This document shows, in pieces, positions 1-9,100 of a stretch of 13,683 nt of DNA (its first letter is position 1; every line of letters begins with the position of its first letter). Both the position numbers and the translations under genes were made by a program. The notes below the pieces were generated by a model. It ran no database searches, had not been told where the DNA came from, and was given only the letters and a program-made list of their open reading frames with translations. Origin of the DNA: Vulcanimicrobiota bacterium (GTDB lineage Bacteria; Vulcanimicrobiota; Vulcanimicrobiia; Eremiobacterales; Eremiobacteraceae); contig JAFANK010000085.1 of assembly GCA_019232725.1 (NCBI GenBank), positions 1-13,683 on the forward strand, given 5' to 3'.

Positions 1-739
1 CGCGCAAGAGTCCTTCCAGCGCGACAGCGGAGAGCGTCGTCGGCATCGGCTCGCTGTCAAGTGCCGGGTAGTGGGCGTGCGCCGTCATGACGCAATCGAC
101 TCCTTGCGCGATCGCTCCCGCGAACGGCACAAGGTCGGTTGCGCGAAGCTCCGCGTGCGATCGCGGGATCGTGGGCAGCTCCAGATGTGCATCGACCTGG
201 CTGCCTCCGTAGCCAGGGAAATGCTTGGCGGTCGCCCCGATGCCGGCTGCGTGCAATCCCGCGATCGCCGCTCGGACATGACGGCTCACGAGTGCGGGAT
301 CGTCGCCGAACGAGCGGGTACCGATGACCGGGTTGGCCGGCTCGCTATTGACGTCGGCCACAGGCGCAAGATTGAGATTGATGCCAAGCGCTGCGAGCTC
401 GTCGCCCGTGAGCTCGTACATCGCTTGCGTCAGCTTGTCATCGCCGGCTGCTCCAAGCGCCATCGCAGACGGGATCGTGGTACCGATGCCGGCAAGACGC
501 GAGACCGACCCGCCTTCCTGGTCCAGCGTGATGACAGCCGGATGACGGTCTTGCCTCGGCACCGCGCGGATCGCATCCGTCAGCGCGCGCAGCTGCTCGG
601 CACTTTCGATATTGCGCCGGAAAAGGATGACACCCGCGGCGCGGGCGACGAGCTCGACCGGCACGTCCTGCGGCCGCGTGCCTTCGAATCCGAACAAGAT
701 AAGGCCGCCAAGATCGCCATCTACTGCTGGGTCCGTCAT
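1..739 (-). CDS. nagZ: NagZ-like beta-N-acetylhexosaminidase (GH3), 3' end cut by window edge
   Basis: Glycoside hydrolase family 3, NagZ branch, which removes terminal N-acetylglucosamine from peptidoglycan fragments during wall recycling. The visible 246 residues start at the only in-frame ATG after a stop at 802-800; the gene runs off the left edge. Seen in order: the N-terminal GVILFRRN strand (residues 36-43), substrate-loop LDQEGG (72-77) with R81, GTRSF (140-144), AKHFPGYG (171-178) with the K172-H173 pair, and D183-A-H185. In NagZ enzymes this Asp-His dyad is the acid/base, which separates them from plant-type GH3 glucosidases. The aspartate nucleophile lies later in the family and is outside the window. 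The family usually has KHFPGHG; here the second His is Tyr. No signal peptide is visible, so a cytoplasmic enzyme is likely. No good Shine-Dalgarno was found before the start. It is transcribed divergently from the M16 protease gene. Family assignment is firm; exact substrate is inferred. Confidence 0.93.
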   Translation of the reverse strand, partial: MTDPAVDGDLGGLILFGFEGTRPQDVPVELVARAAGVILFRRNIESAEQLRALTDAIRAVPRQDRHPAVITLDQEGGSVSRLAGIGTTIPSAMALGAAGDDKLTQAMYELTGDELAALGINLNLAPVADVNSEPANPVIGTRSFGDDPALVSRHVRAAIAGLHAAGIGATAKHFPGYGGSQVDAHLELPTIPRSHAELRATDLVPFAGAIAQGVDCVMTAHAHYPALDSEPMPTTLSAVALEGLLR

Positions 740-905
740 GAAAGCGGCTACCCCGGCGTGTCGTGTTGCACCTTCGCGGCAGACCTTGGTGGCTGCACTT
801 TACGTCGTTGACAAGGTTAGTGAGCACAAAACCGCCGAATGCGGCCCACGCGACGACGATCACGCCGTTCGCGTTGACCGATAGCTTCGAGAGAAAAGGA
901 AATCC
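740..905. other. Divergent intergenic region between nagZ and the M16 protease gene
   Basis: This 166-bp spacer must hold the promoters for both divergent genes. A perfect TTGACA lies at 808-813 on the plus strand and a TTGACC at 874-879, but neither has a recognisable -10 box at normal spacing. On the minus strand TTGTCA (814-809) also lacks a partner. A small 4-bp inverted repeat (GCCG/CGGC, 834-845) is too weak to call an operator. No small gene with convincing coding character is present. Confidence 0.5.
895..900 (+). promoter_or_regulatory. Ribosome binding site of the M16 protease gene
   Basis: AAAGGA ends 5 nt before the ATG at 906. It is a good Shine-Dalgarno and supports this start, which also places a signal peptide at the N-terminus. 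Confidence 0.75.
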
Positions 906-3569
906 ATGCGCATCGCCCTGCTTGCCGTCGCCGCTCTGGCGGCGGCTGTGTTGAATGCTGCCGCACCGCCGACCGCGTCGTCAGAGTCTGGGGTAACGCG
1001 AGCGACGCTGTCCAACGGCCTGCGCGTGGTCATCGTCAGCGACCCGCTGGCACCGGTCGTATCGACGTCGCTGAACTACCTCATCGGCTCGGCGGAAGCG
1101 CCGGCAGGTTTCCCGGGGATGGCGCACGCGCAAGAACACATGATGTTCCGCAGCAGCCAAGGGCTTTCGACATTCCAGTTGGCCGACATCAACGCGAGCA
1201 TGGGTGGCGATCTCGACGCCGACACGCAGGACACCGTGACGCAATACTACTACACGGTGCCGGCAAGCGATCTGGATCTGGTACTGCGCATCGAGTCGAT
1301 CCGCATGCGCGACGTGCTCGACTCCGATGCCGATTGGAGCCAAGAGCGCGGCGCGATCGAGCAAGAGGTGGCGCGCGATCTCTCCAACCCGCTCTACAAG
1401 TTCCTGACGGCCGCACGGTCCAACATCTTCGCCGGAACGCCCTACGAGCACGACGCGCTCGGGACGCGTGCATCGTTCCAGAAGACGACCGGCGCAATGC
1501 TGAAGTCCTTCTACGACCAGTGGTACCATCCCAATAACGCGATCTTGGTGATCACAGGCGACGTCGATGCGGACAAGACGCTCGCGACGATCCGCACGTA
1601 CTTCGGCGATATCCCCCAAAAGAAGCTCCCGCCCCGACGAGCCGTGCATCTGCAAGCGCTCAAGCCGGCTCGCTTGGCGCTCAGCTCTGATTTCAGCGTC
1701 CCCTTAGCGCTCATCGCGTACCGGGCACCCGGCTATTCGAGCCCTGATTACGCCGCCTCACAAGTGCTCGGTGCGGCGCTCGCCAACCAGCGCAGCGCGC
1801 TGTACGAGCTCGGCATCACCGGGCAGGCGCTGTTCGCGAGTTTTGCGATCGGCACCGTGCTGCCGCAAAGCGGGATCGCATTCGCCTACGGCGCGGCCAA
1901 TGGCAGTGATTCATCGTCGCTTGCGCTGCGGATCAAGACGGTCATCGCCGACTATCAAAAAAACGGCGTACCCGCCGATCTGGTCGAGGCATCGAAACGC
2001 CAGCTGATCGCGCAAGCGGAGTTCAACAAGAACTCGATCAGCGGACTCGCAGAAGCATGGGCCGAGGCGCTTGCAGTGCAGGGGGCGTCCTCGCCTGACG
2101 ATGAGGTCGCGGCGTTTGCGAAGGTCACCAAGGCCGACGTCGACCACGTCGCGCGCAAGTACCTCGTCAACGATACCGCCACGGTCGGGTTGCTCACCCC
2201 GAGCAACTCCGGCAAGCCCGTGGCGAGCAAAGGTTTTGGCGGCAGTGAGTCGTTCGCTCCCAACCAGACGGCGCCCGTCGAGTTGCCCGAGTGGGCGCAC
2301 GGCGTGCTCCAAAGCCTCGCCGTGCCACCGTCCAACATCGCCCCGAACGAGCGCGTGTTGCCCAATGGCCTGCGCCTCATCGTGCAATCGGAATCGGTGT
2401 CACCGACCGTGACCGTGCTCGGAAGGGTAAAATCCGACGCCGATCTGCAAACGCCGCCGGGGAAAGAGGGCGTCTCATCGATGCTCGACGAGCTGTTCTC
2501 GTACGGCACGACCACGCTTGATCGGGTGGCGTTCGGGCGCGCGCTCGACGATATCGCCGCCGATGAGAGCGCGGGCTCGGAATTCTCGCTCTCGGTGCTC
2601 TCCTCTGACTTCGACCGCGGCGTGCAGTTGTTGGCCGACAACGAGCTGCACCCGGCATTGCCGGCACGCAACTTCGCGATCGTGCAGCAACAACTCGCCT
2701 ATGCGCTCAAAGGCGAGATGCAAACACCGGACTATCTCACGAACCGCGCGCTAGAAAAAGCGCTCTACCCGAAAGACGATCCGACGCAACGCGAACCGAC
2801 GCCCGAGACCATCAGCGCGCTGACGCTCGACGACGTCAAAACCTATTACCAAACCGTTTTCCGGCCCGATTTGACGACCATCGTGGTCATCGGCGACGTC
2901 ACACCGGATGCCGCAGCGCAAAGCATCACGCGCTGGTTCGGCGGATGGAGCGCGACCGGTTCCAAGCCGCAAACCGATCTGCCGCCGGTGCCGCTCAACT
3001 CGCCGGCAGCAGTCAGCGTCCCCAACGCGCAGCGCGTGCAAGATGCGGTGACGCTCGCCGAAACGATCGGCGTCACGCGATCGGACAAGGATTACTACGC
3101 GCTCGAAGTCGGCGACCACGTGCTCGGCGGCGGCTTTTATGCCACGCGCCTGTATCGTGACGTGCGAGCGGAGGCAGGCTTGGCCTACACGGTCGGCAAC
3201 TCGCTCGACGTCGGCAAGACGCGCTCCACCTATTCCGTGGACTTCGGATCGGATCCGCAAAACGTGGGTAAAGCGCGCGCGCTCATCCTGCGCGACGTGA
3301 AGCAGATGCAGACGAGCCCCGTGACGGCAGACGAATTGCGCATCGCCAAGGCACTGCTGCTCCAAGAGATCCCGCTGCGCGAGGCAAGCGAAGAAGCGAT
3401 CGCCCACGGGCTGCTCAGCCGCTCGATCTCGCAACTGCCGCTCGACGAGCCGTCGGTGGCGGCGCACATCTATCAGACGATCACGGCCGAACAGGTGCAG
3501 TCGGCGTTTTCGAAATGGATCAGGCCCGACGGCTTCGTGCAAGTGACGCAGGGCCCGCCACCGTCATAA
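906..3569 (+). CDS. Exported two-half M16 family zinc metalloprotease
   Basis: An 887-residue M16 (pitrilysin/insulinase clan) peptidase with both halves fused in one chain. Residues 1-20 form a hydrophobic signal peptide ending in Ala-rich sequence, so the protein is probably periplasmic or exported. The N-terminal half carries the inverted zinc motif H74-A-Q-E77-H78, with the third ligand probably E154 in the IEQE segment, about 76 residues on. The second half restarts at RVLPNGLRL (about 483-491). There the HxxEH position reads S525-M-L-D528-E529, so zinc cannot be held and this half is non-catalytic. It keeps the R754...Y761 pair (RAEAGLAY), which in M16 enzymes helps bind substrate for the active half. 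This is the usual active-plus-inactive arrangement of the family. The start is supported by AAAGGA 5 nt upstream. The gene stands alone on the plus strand, divergent from nagZ and convergent with the adaptor gene. Natural substrate unknown, probably peptides. Confidence 0.95.
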   Translation: MRIALLAVAALAAAVLNAAAPPTASSESGVTRATLSNGLRVVIVSDPLAPVVSTSLNYLIGSAEAPAGFPGMAHAQEHMMFRSSQGLSTFQLADINASMGGDLDADTQDTVTQYYYTVPASDLDLVLRIESIRMRDVLDSDADWSQERGAIEQEVARDLSNPLYKFLTAARSNIFAGTPYEHDALGTRASFQKTTGAMLKSFYDQWYHPNNAILVITGDVDADKTLATIRTYFGDIPQKKLPPRRAVHLQALKPARLALSSDFSVPLALIAYRAPGYSSPDYAASQVLGAALANQRSALYELGITGQALFASFAIGTVLPQSGIAFAYGAANGSDSSSLALRIKTVIADYQKNGVPADLVEASKRQLIAQAEFNKNSISGLAEAWAEALAVQGASSPDDEVAAFAKVTKADVDHVARKYLVNDTATVGLLTPSNSGKPVASKGFGGSESFAPNQTAPVELPEWAHGVLQSLAVPPSNIAPNERVLPNGLRLIVQSESVSPTVTVLGRVKSDADLQTPPGKEGVSSMLDELFSYGTTTLDRVAFGRALDDIAADESAGSEFSLSVLSSDFDRGVQLLADNELHPALPARNFAIVQQQLAYALKGEMQTPDYLTNRALEKALYPKDDPTQREPTPETISALTLDDVKTYYQTVFRPDLTTIVVIGDVTPDAAAQSITRWFGGWSATGSKPQTDLPPVPLNSPAAVSVPNAQRVQDAVTLAETIGVTRSDKDYYALEVGDHVLGGGFYATRLYRDVRAEAGLAYTVGNSLDVGKTRSTYSVDFGSDPQNVGKARALILRDVKQMQTSPVTADELRIAKALLLQEIPLREASEEAIAHGLLSRSISQLPLDEPSVAAHIYQTITAEQVQSAFSKWIRPDGFVQVTQGPPPS

Positions 3570-3581
3570 GGCCTCGAGCCA

Positions 3582-4838
3582 TCAGTCGCTCGTGCCAGCC
3601 GGTGCGAGCAGCTCGAACGCTCCCTCGGTAGCGACCACCTCACCGGCGCGCAAACCGCTTGCGATCTGCGTCGTGTGCTGGTCGCTCGCACCGATCGTCA
3701 CTTTGCGTGGCGAGAACGTCTGTGCGCCGCTTCGATCGGACGCGACGAAGACGAGCATGTCACCGCTTTGTGGATCCTCCACGACCGCACTCGTCGGGAC
3801 GAGTATGCCGTGCGCGATGGCTACCGTGATGCTTGCGTCGACGGCGTCGCCCGCAAATGCGTCGGCGGGAATCCCGCTCACGACGACCGTCGCACCAAGC
3901 GTCGCCGGGTCGACGGCGTTGACGGCTGCCGTCACACGACCGCGATAGCTGAGCGACGATCGAGCGAGGTGCAGCTCGACCGTGTCACCGACTTTGATCT
4001 GCCGTGCTGCATCGGCCGGCACCGTGAGCGTGGCGGAATGCACGAGCGGCGCTCCGAGCGTCACGGCCGGCGTCGACGGATCGACGCTCTCGCCGGGATG
4101 TTTGAGAATCGCCACGATGATGCCGTCTGCGGGCGCGCGCAATGTGGCATTGGCGAGGTCGCGCTCGGCGATGGCGAGCGACGCCTGTGCTCGCGTCGCC
4201 TGTCCGCTCGCGGCTTGCACGTCGGCGCGGGCCTGACCGACGTTTGCCCCCGCGCCTGCGATCAGCGCTTGCGCACGAAGATGCGCGGTGCGGGCATCTG
4301 CTTCGTCCGCCGCGAGTTGGTTCTGTGCGGTTTGCACGTCCTTGACCGCGGCGATGCCAGCGCTGAACAACGCGCGCGTGCGCTCGAGCGCCGCCCGATC
4401 AGCTTGCACCTTGAGGTCCGCCTGACGCGTTGCAGCTGCGGCTTCTTGGTTGCGCACGGCGGCACCCGAGGTCACGCTAGCCAGATTGGCGGCCGCCGCT
4501 TGTGCATCGCCACCAGCCTGCGACACTGCGAGTTGGAACGGCGCTGCATCCAGCTGCGCGAGCGCCTGACCTGCCTGCACCCGGTCACCGACGCGGACGT
4601 CCACGCTCTCCAGGCGCCCGGCCACGGCGAATGCGAGTGCTGAAGCACTGCCGGGGGGTGGGCCTACGCGCCCGTGCGCCGTGACGCGTACGAGCAGGTC
4701 GCCTTCGACAGCGCGCGCGACCTGCACCGCGGGCTGCACCGGCGCAGCCTCTTGTGCGTGGCGATGGCGCACGACCACGACGACGATGATGGCGACTGCC
4801 ACGAGTGCGAGGGCCCAATACCGACGCAGCACGTTCAT
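3582..4838 (-). CDS. HlyD/AcrA-type periplasmic adaptor subunit of an RND efflux pump
   Basis: A 418-residue membrane-fusion protein that links the inner-membrane RND permease to the outer-membrane channel. It has one N-terminal membrane anchor (about 7-23), a first lipoyl half-motif around 70-98 (AVAGRLESVDVRVGDRV region), a long Ala/Gln/Arg-rich alpha-helical hairpin (about 99-230), the second lipoyl half at 233-253 (LRAPADGIIVAILKHPGE), then beta-barrel and membrane-proximal domains to the end. This is the canonical domain order. The start ATG overlaps the upstream TolC stop by 4 bp, and GGAG lies 8 nt before it, inside the end of the TolC gene; this implies coupled translation. It is the last gene of the leftward cluster, 12 bp from the convergent M16 gene. 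The lack of any His- or Met-rich segment gives no support for metal handling. Confidence 0.93.
   Translation of the reverse strand: MNVLRRYWALALVAVAIIVVVVVRHRHAQEAAPVQPAVQVARAVEGDLLVRVTAHGRVGPPPGSASALAFAVAGRLESVDVRVGDRVQAGQALAQLDAAPFQLAVSQAGGDAQAAAANLASVTSGAAVRNQEAAAATRQADLKVQADRAALERTRALFSAGIAAVKDVQTAQNQLAADEADARTAHLRAQALIAGAGANVGQARADVQAASGQATRAQASLAIAERDLANATLRAPADGIIVAILKHPGESVDPSTPAVTLGAPLVHSATLTVPADAARQIKVGDTVELHLARSSLSYRGRVTAAVNAVDPATLGATVVVSGIPADAFAGDAVDASITVAIAHGILVPTSAVVEDPQSGDMLVFVASDRSGAQTFSPRKVTIGASDQHTTQIASGLRAGEVVATEGAFELLAPAGTSD
3588..3609 (+). terminator. Possible 3' stem-loop of the M16 transcript
   Basis: As RNA from the plus strand this 22-nt segment folds with arms GCUCGUGCC and GGUGCGAGC around a 4-nt loop (AGCC): nine pairs, two of them G-U. 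It starts 18 nt after the M16 stop codon and lies inside the 3' end of the convergent adaptor gene. No U-tract follows, so it is not a standard intrinsic terminator. The two G-U pairs become mismatches on the minus-strand RNA, so the fold favours the M16 message. It could equally be chance within coding sequence. Confidence 0.25.
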
Positions 4839-6130
4839 GGGCCGAGCTCCAACTCGACAGTCGCACGCGCGAGCTCCTCATCATAGATGGCGCTCAGTTC
4901 GGCCAAACGCGCATCGGCGTACGTGGCGCCTGCGGCTGCCCGTTCCAAGCTCGACGTGCTGCCGGCACGATAGCCGATCTGCGTCGCGTTGAGCTCTTCT
5001 TCTGCAGCCTGGCGGGCACTTGTGGAAGCGGCTTCAACGCGAGTCGCCGCCTGCAGGTCGCGTACCGCTGCGCTGACCTCAAGCGTCACTTGCCGTTCTT
5101 GGGATCGCAGCTGCTCGCGCGCGATCGCAAGCGCGGCGGTCGCATCGCTGACGTGCGCGCTCTGCGAACCGTTGAACGGCAGCTCGAAACTAGCGTTGAT
5201 GGTCGGTCCTTGGACGTATTGGCCGACATCGGTCCCGTGCTCGTAACCGGCGGAGACCGTGATGGCGGGCAATGCCGCAACGCGCGCCGCACCGAGCGCA
5301 GATGACGCGCTCGCGACGTTTTCGCGCGCCGACGTGAGCTCTGCACGCGCGGCGAGCGCGCGCCGCACAGCCGCTTGCGGATCCGCCAGCGGCCCTGCGG
5401 TCGACGCTTGCTGCACAGGCGTCGCCGCGGTCAATGCCGCAACGGGCACGCTTGTCTCGAGCGAGAGCGCCTGCAGCGCGTTGTCGTCCGCAGCTTGTGC
5501 ATCCTCGCGGGCTGCCACCGCCTGCGAAAGAGCGACTTGCGCCCGGATGACGTCGATGCGCGGCGCGTCGCCCGCTTTGTAGCGCTTGCGTGCCGCTTCC
5601 AATTGCGCGGTGGCGAGCGCCAGCGTCTCCTCGCGTGCGCCGAGCGCGGCGCTTGCCTTGAGCGCAGCGAAGTACTGGCCGCTCACTTTGATGCGTTCGG
5701 CTCGCTCGGCGATCACTTCGTCGGCGTTGGCGCCACGTTCGACGGCTTCGGCCTGGTAGAGCAAGGGCAAATACTGCGCAAACGCGAGCAGCGTCGCTTG
5801 CACGCCGAGATTGAACGCCGTTTGTGTCACGGTCGTGTTCGGCAGAGCGCCCGCCTGTGGATTGAGCGCGTACTGGGCGACGAGTGACGGGCCGAATCCG
5901 GCCTTTGCAGCCCCAAGCGACTGTTGCGCTGCGGTGACCCGCGCGCGAGCCGTGGCGACATCGGGCGACTGTGCGACTGCGTCGTCTTGCGCTTGCTGCA
6001 AGGACAAACCCGCAAACGACAGCGGCGCAAGGCCTGCGTTTTGCTTTTGGGCGCTCGCGACCTCAGGCGCAGCAGTCGCGGCGACCATCGCCGCCACCAT
6101 CGCGATCATCGACCACGGCTCTTGTCTCAT
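4835..6130 (-). CDS. TolC-like outer-membrane efflux channel protein
   Basis: A 431-residue outer-membrane factor (OEP family). A signal peptide ends near ASA at residue 27. The mature chain is an internal duplication of two long helical-hairpin repeats; the family signature after each hairpin is visible as YKAGDAPRIDVIRA (184-197) and YRAGSTSSLERA (387-398). Trimers of such proteins form the beta-barrel and periplasmic tunnel through which the RND pump expels its substrate. It lies between the permease and adaptor genes with 4-bp overlaps at both ends. A strong GGAGG sits 7 nt upstream of the ATG within the end of the permease gene, which supports this start over the alternative Met8. No lipobox cysteine follows the signal peptide, so it is probably not a NodT-type lipoprotein. 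Function is confident; substrate is not known. Confidence 0.93.
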   Translation of the reverse strand: MRQEPWSMIAMVAAMVAATAAPEVASAQKQNAGLAPLSFAGLSLQQAQDDAVAQSPDVATARARVTAAQQSLGAAKAGFGPSLVAQYALNPQAGALPNTTVTQTAFNLGVQATLLAFAQYLPLLYQAEAVERGANADEVIAERAERIKVSGQYFAALKASAALGAREETLALATAQLEAARKRYKAGDAPRIDVIRAQVALSQAVAAREDAQAADDNALQALSLETSVPVAALTAATPVQQASTAGPLADPQAAVRRALAARAELTSARENVASASSALGAARVAALPAITVSAGYEHGTDVGQYVQGPTINASFELPFNGSQSAHVSDATAALAIAREQLRSQERQVTLEVSAAVRDLQAATRVEAASTSARQAAEEELNATQIGYRAGSTSSLERAAAGATYADARLAELSAIYDEELARATVELELGP

Positions 6131-9100
6131 GCGGCTTCCTCCGCCCGCGCCGGTCGAGCACCGGAAAAGCCGGCGTACAGCACCGGGATCAAGATGAGTG
6201 TGAAGGCGGTGGCCGTCGATAACCCGCCGATCACCGCGATCGCGAGCGGCCGCTCCATCTCCGACCCCGAGCCGATACCGATCGCCAGCGGTACGAGGCC
6301 GGCGATGGCCGCGAGCGTCGTCATGACGATCGGGCGCAGTCGTGTCCGCCCCGCCACTACGAGCGCTTGCGTCACGTCGTCGCCTGCAGCACGACGCTTG
6401 TTAGCGACGTCGATGAGCAAGATGCCGTTTTTCACGACGATGCCGACGAGCAGCAGCAATCCCATGAACGATGAGACGTTGAGCGGCGTCCCTGTGGCGA
6501 ATAGCCCGAGCGCGACGCCGATGAGCGCAAGCGGAATGGCCGTGAGGATGACCGCCGGCAAGCGGAATGAGTTGAAGGTGCCCAGCATGACGGCGAAGAC
6601 CAACACGACCGCCAGGGCGATGACGGTGAGGAACTCGCGGAACGAGGCCTGCTGCGCCTCATAGGTGCCGCCGATCGTCGCCGTGTAGCCGGGCGGCATC
6701 GGTGTTTGCCGGAGCACCTGCTTCACGCGCTCGATGACCGTCGAGAGACTTGCCCCGCTCGTGGCGGCTGACACCAAGATGACGCGCTGGCCATTGATCT
6801 CCTCGATGTCCGACGAGAGCGGCTCCTGCGCGAATCGTGCGACGGAACCAGCCGCAGCGGATCCCGCAGCCGAGACGATCTGCGCACCCTCTGCATCGCC
6901 TGCTCGCGACACCGTGTCGATGCGCACGGGCACGAGGTTCACGGCGCCGGGCACGCGCGTCGCAATCGTTCCTTGCGAGGATGCCGCCAGCGCGTCTGCC
7001 ACATCGGATTGGCTCACACCGAGCGCCGCAAGGCGCACGCCGGCCGGCACGATGCGGATCACCGGATTGTCGTAGATGACGCCACTCGCCGCGTCCACGA
7101 TGCCCGGCACGTCATCGAGTTTTTCTTTGAGGGCGATGGCGATCGCGACCAGCCGGTCTTGGCGTTCGCCCGCGAGCGTGATCTCGATCGGCCGCGGCGT
7201 GCCAGACAAATCGTCGATCATGTCCTCTAAGATCTGATGGAACTCGAGCTGCGCCGCCGGAACCGCTGCGGTCATCGCATCGCGCATTCGATCGGAGAGC
7301 GCCTCATAGGGTGAGCGCTTGCCCTCCGGCGCCAGCGCGACGCGGATGAGCCCGCGGTTCTGCGGCATCGGCGAGAAGCCGTTCGTATCCAGGCCGGTGA
7401 GCCGTCCATCCGCCACGACGCCGGGTTGTGCCAGCGCCACCTGCTCGAGGCGCCGTGCCGCCATGTCGCTCGCGGCAAGGCTCGTGCCCACGGGCATGGT
7501 GTAGCCGATCTCGAACTGGCCCTCGTCCATCTTCGGCAAGAAGTCGCTCGGCAAGAGCAGCAACAGCACGGCGGTGATCGCGAGCACGACGCCGCTAGCC
7601 GCGAACACGACCCCGCGGTGCTTGAGCGCCCAACGCAGCGACGGTTCGTAGGTATCCAAAACCCGGTTGAGCACGCCGTGGTCCTCGTGCATGGCCCCTG
7701 TGCTGCGCAAAAATCGCGCGGCCAGGGTCGGGGAGACGAGCAGCGCGAGGGCAAGCGAGACGATCAGCGCTGACGCCAGCGTGAAGGCGAGCGCGCGGAA
7801 GAAAAAGCCGGGAATCCCAGAGAGCAGGGCGAGGGGCAAGAAGACGACGACGGTCGTCGCGGTTGAGGCTGCCATCGGCGCGGCGACCTGTGACATGGAC
7901 AAGCGGATCGTGGATGCGATGTCGCGGCCTGGATTCTCGCGCATGTTCCGCGCGATGTTCTCCAAGACGACGATCGCGTCGTCGATGATCAGTCCGACTG
8001 CGACCGCCAAACCGCCAACGCTCATGAGATTCAGCGTCTGGCCGAACCGGTTCATCACGAACAGCGTGATGGCCATGGCGAGCGGGATGACGGCGGCGGC
8101 CACGAGCGTGATGCGCACGTTGCGCAAAAATGCGTAGATGACGAGCACGGCGAGCAGCGTGCCGAGCAAGATGGCGTCGCGCAATGCCGCCTGCGAACTC
8201 GTGATGAGCGTGGTTTGGTCCCAATATTTGGAGACGGTCGTGCCGGCGGGTAATCGCCGCGCGACATTTTGCATCCTCTCTTCAAATGCGCGAGCCAAGC
8301 GCACGGCATCGGCGCCCGGGAGCCCGAAGACATTGATGACGACCGCCGCCTGGCCATCGTATGCGGCGGCGTTCGTGGCCGGCGCTACGCCGAGCGTGAC
8401 ATCACCCAGGGCGCTGATCGGGACCGAGCTGCCGCTCGCTAGCGGCACGACGACGTTGCCGATCGAGGCAGCGTCGCGCAACTGCGCATCCACCACGAGC
8501 ACGTACTGATGGTAGTAGCGATCGCGCAACCCGACCGCTCTTACGTCGTTAGCGCCGCTCAGCGCCTGGGCGACCTGGCTTTCGGCGACGCCGTAGCGAG
8601 CGAGCAGCGCCGGATCGAGATGGACATGATACTCGCGGATGCGGCCGCCCGCCAGCGACACGCGCGCAATGCCCGGCACACCCGCGAACGCCGGCACCAT
8701 CGTGTGCTCGGCGAACTCCCGCAGCAATGCGCCGGACAGCGTGGTCGACACGAGACCATAGGAAAGCACGGGCTCGCTATTGGGATTGACGATGACCGCC
8801 TGCGGGTCGACGCCGGCGGGCAGCTCGCCTCGCGTCTGGTTCAGCGCTTGGTTGACATTCTCCAGATCGACACGCGGATCGGTCTTCGGATCGAACGACA
8901 CCAAAAGCTCAGAGGACCCTTGCGTCGAGGTCGCTTGCACGCGTGTCACGCTGCGCAGCGCCTGCATGGCACGCTCCAGCGGCATCGTGACCGCGACGCG
9001 TACTTGCTCCGGCGGCAGTTGTCCGGCATCCGCGACGACGTCGACACGTGAGAACGACATGTCCGGGAAAATGCTCTGGGACGTGTTGGCGTACGCATAC

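Noticed and set aside
71..811. Plus-strand open frame of 246 codons
   Set aside because: It is antisense to nagZ, whose protein matches GH3 motifs throughout. The antisense product is Arg/Asp-rich with no recognisable domain, typical of GC-rich shadow frames.
808..813. Perfect TTGACA as a -35 promoter box
   Set aside because: No -10-like sequence lies 16-18 nt downstream, so it cannot be called a promoter from sequence alone.
438..863. Minus-strand open frame beginning with a hydrophobic segment in the nagZ/M16 spacer
   Set aside because: The hydrophobic start is eye-catching, but the rest is Arg-rich sequence overlapping nagZ out of frame. The nagZ product is already complete at its N-terminus without it, so a frameshifted leader is not needed.
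2751..3542. Minus-strand open frame of 263 codons
   Set aside because: Antisense to the C-terminal half of the M16 protease; no motif, Arg/His-rich composition.
3675..4643. Plus-strand open frame of 322 codons
   Set aside because: Antisense to the adaptor gene; Arg- and Cys-rich without domain-like pattern.
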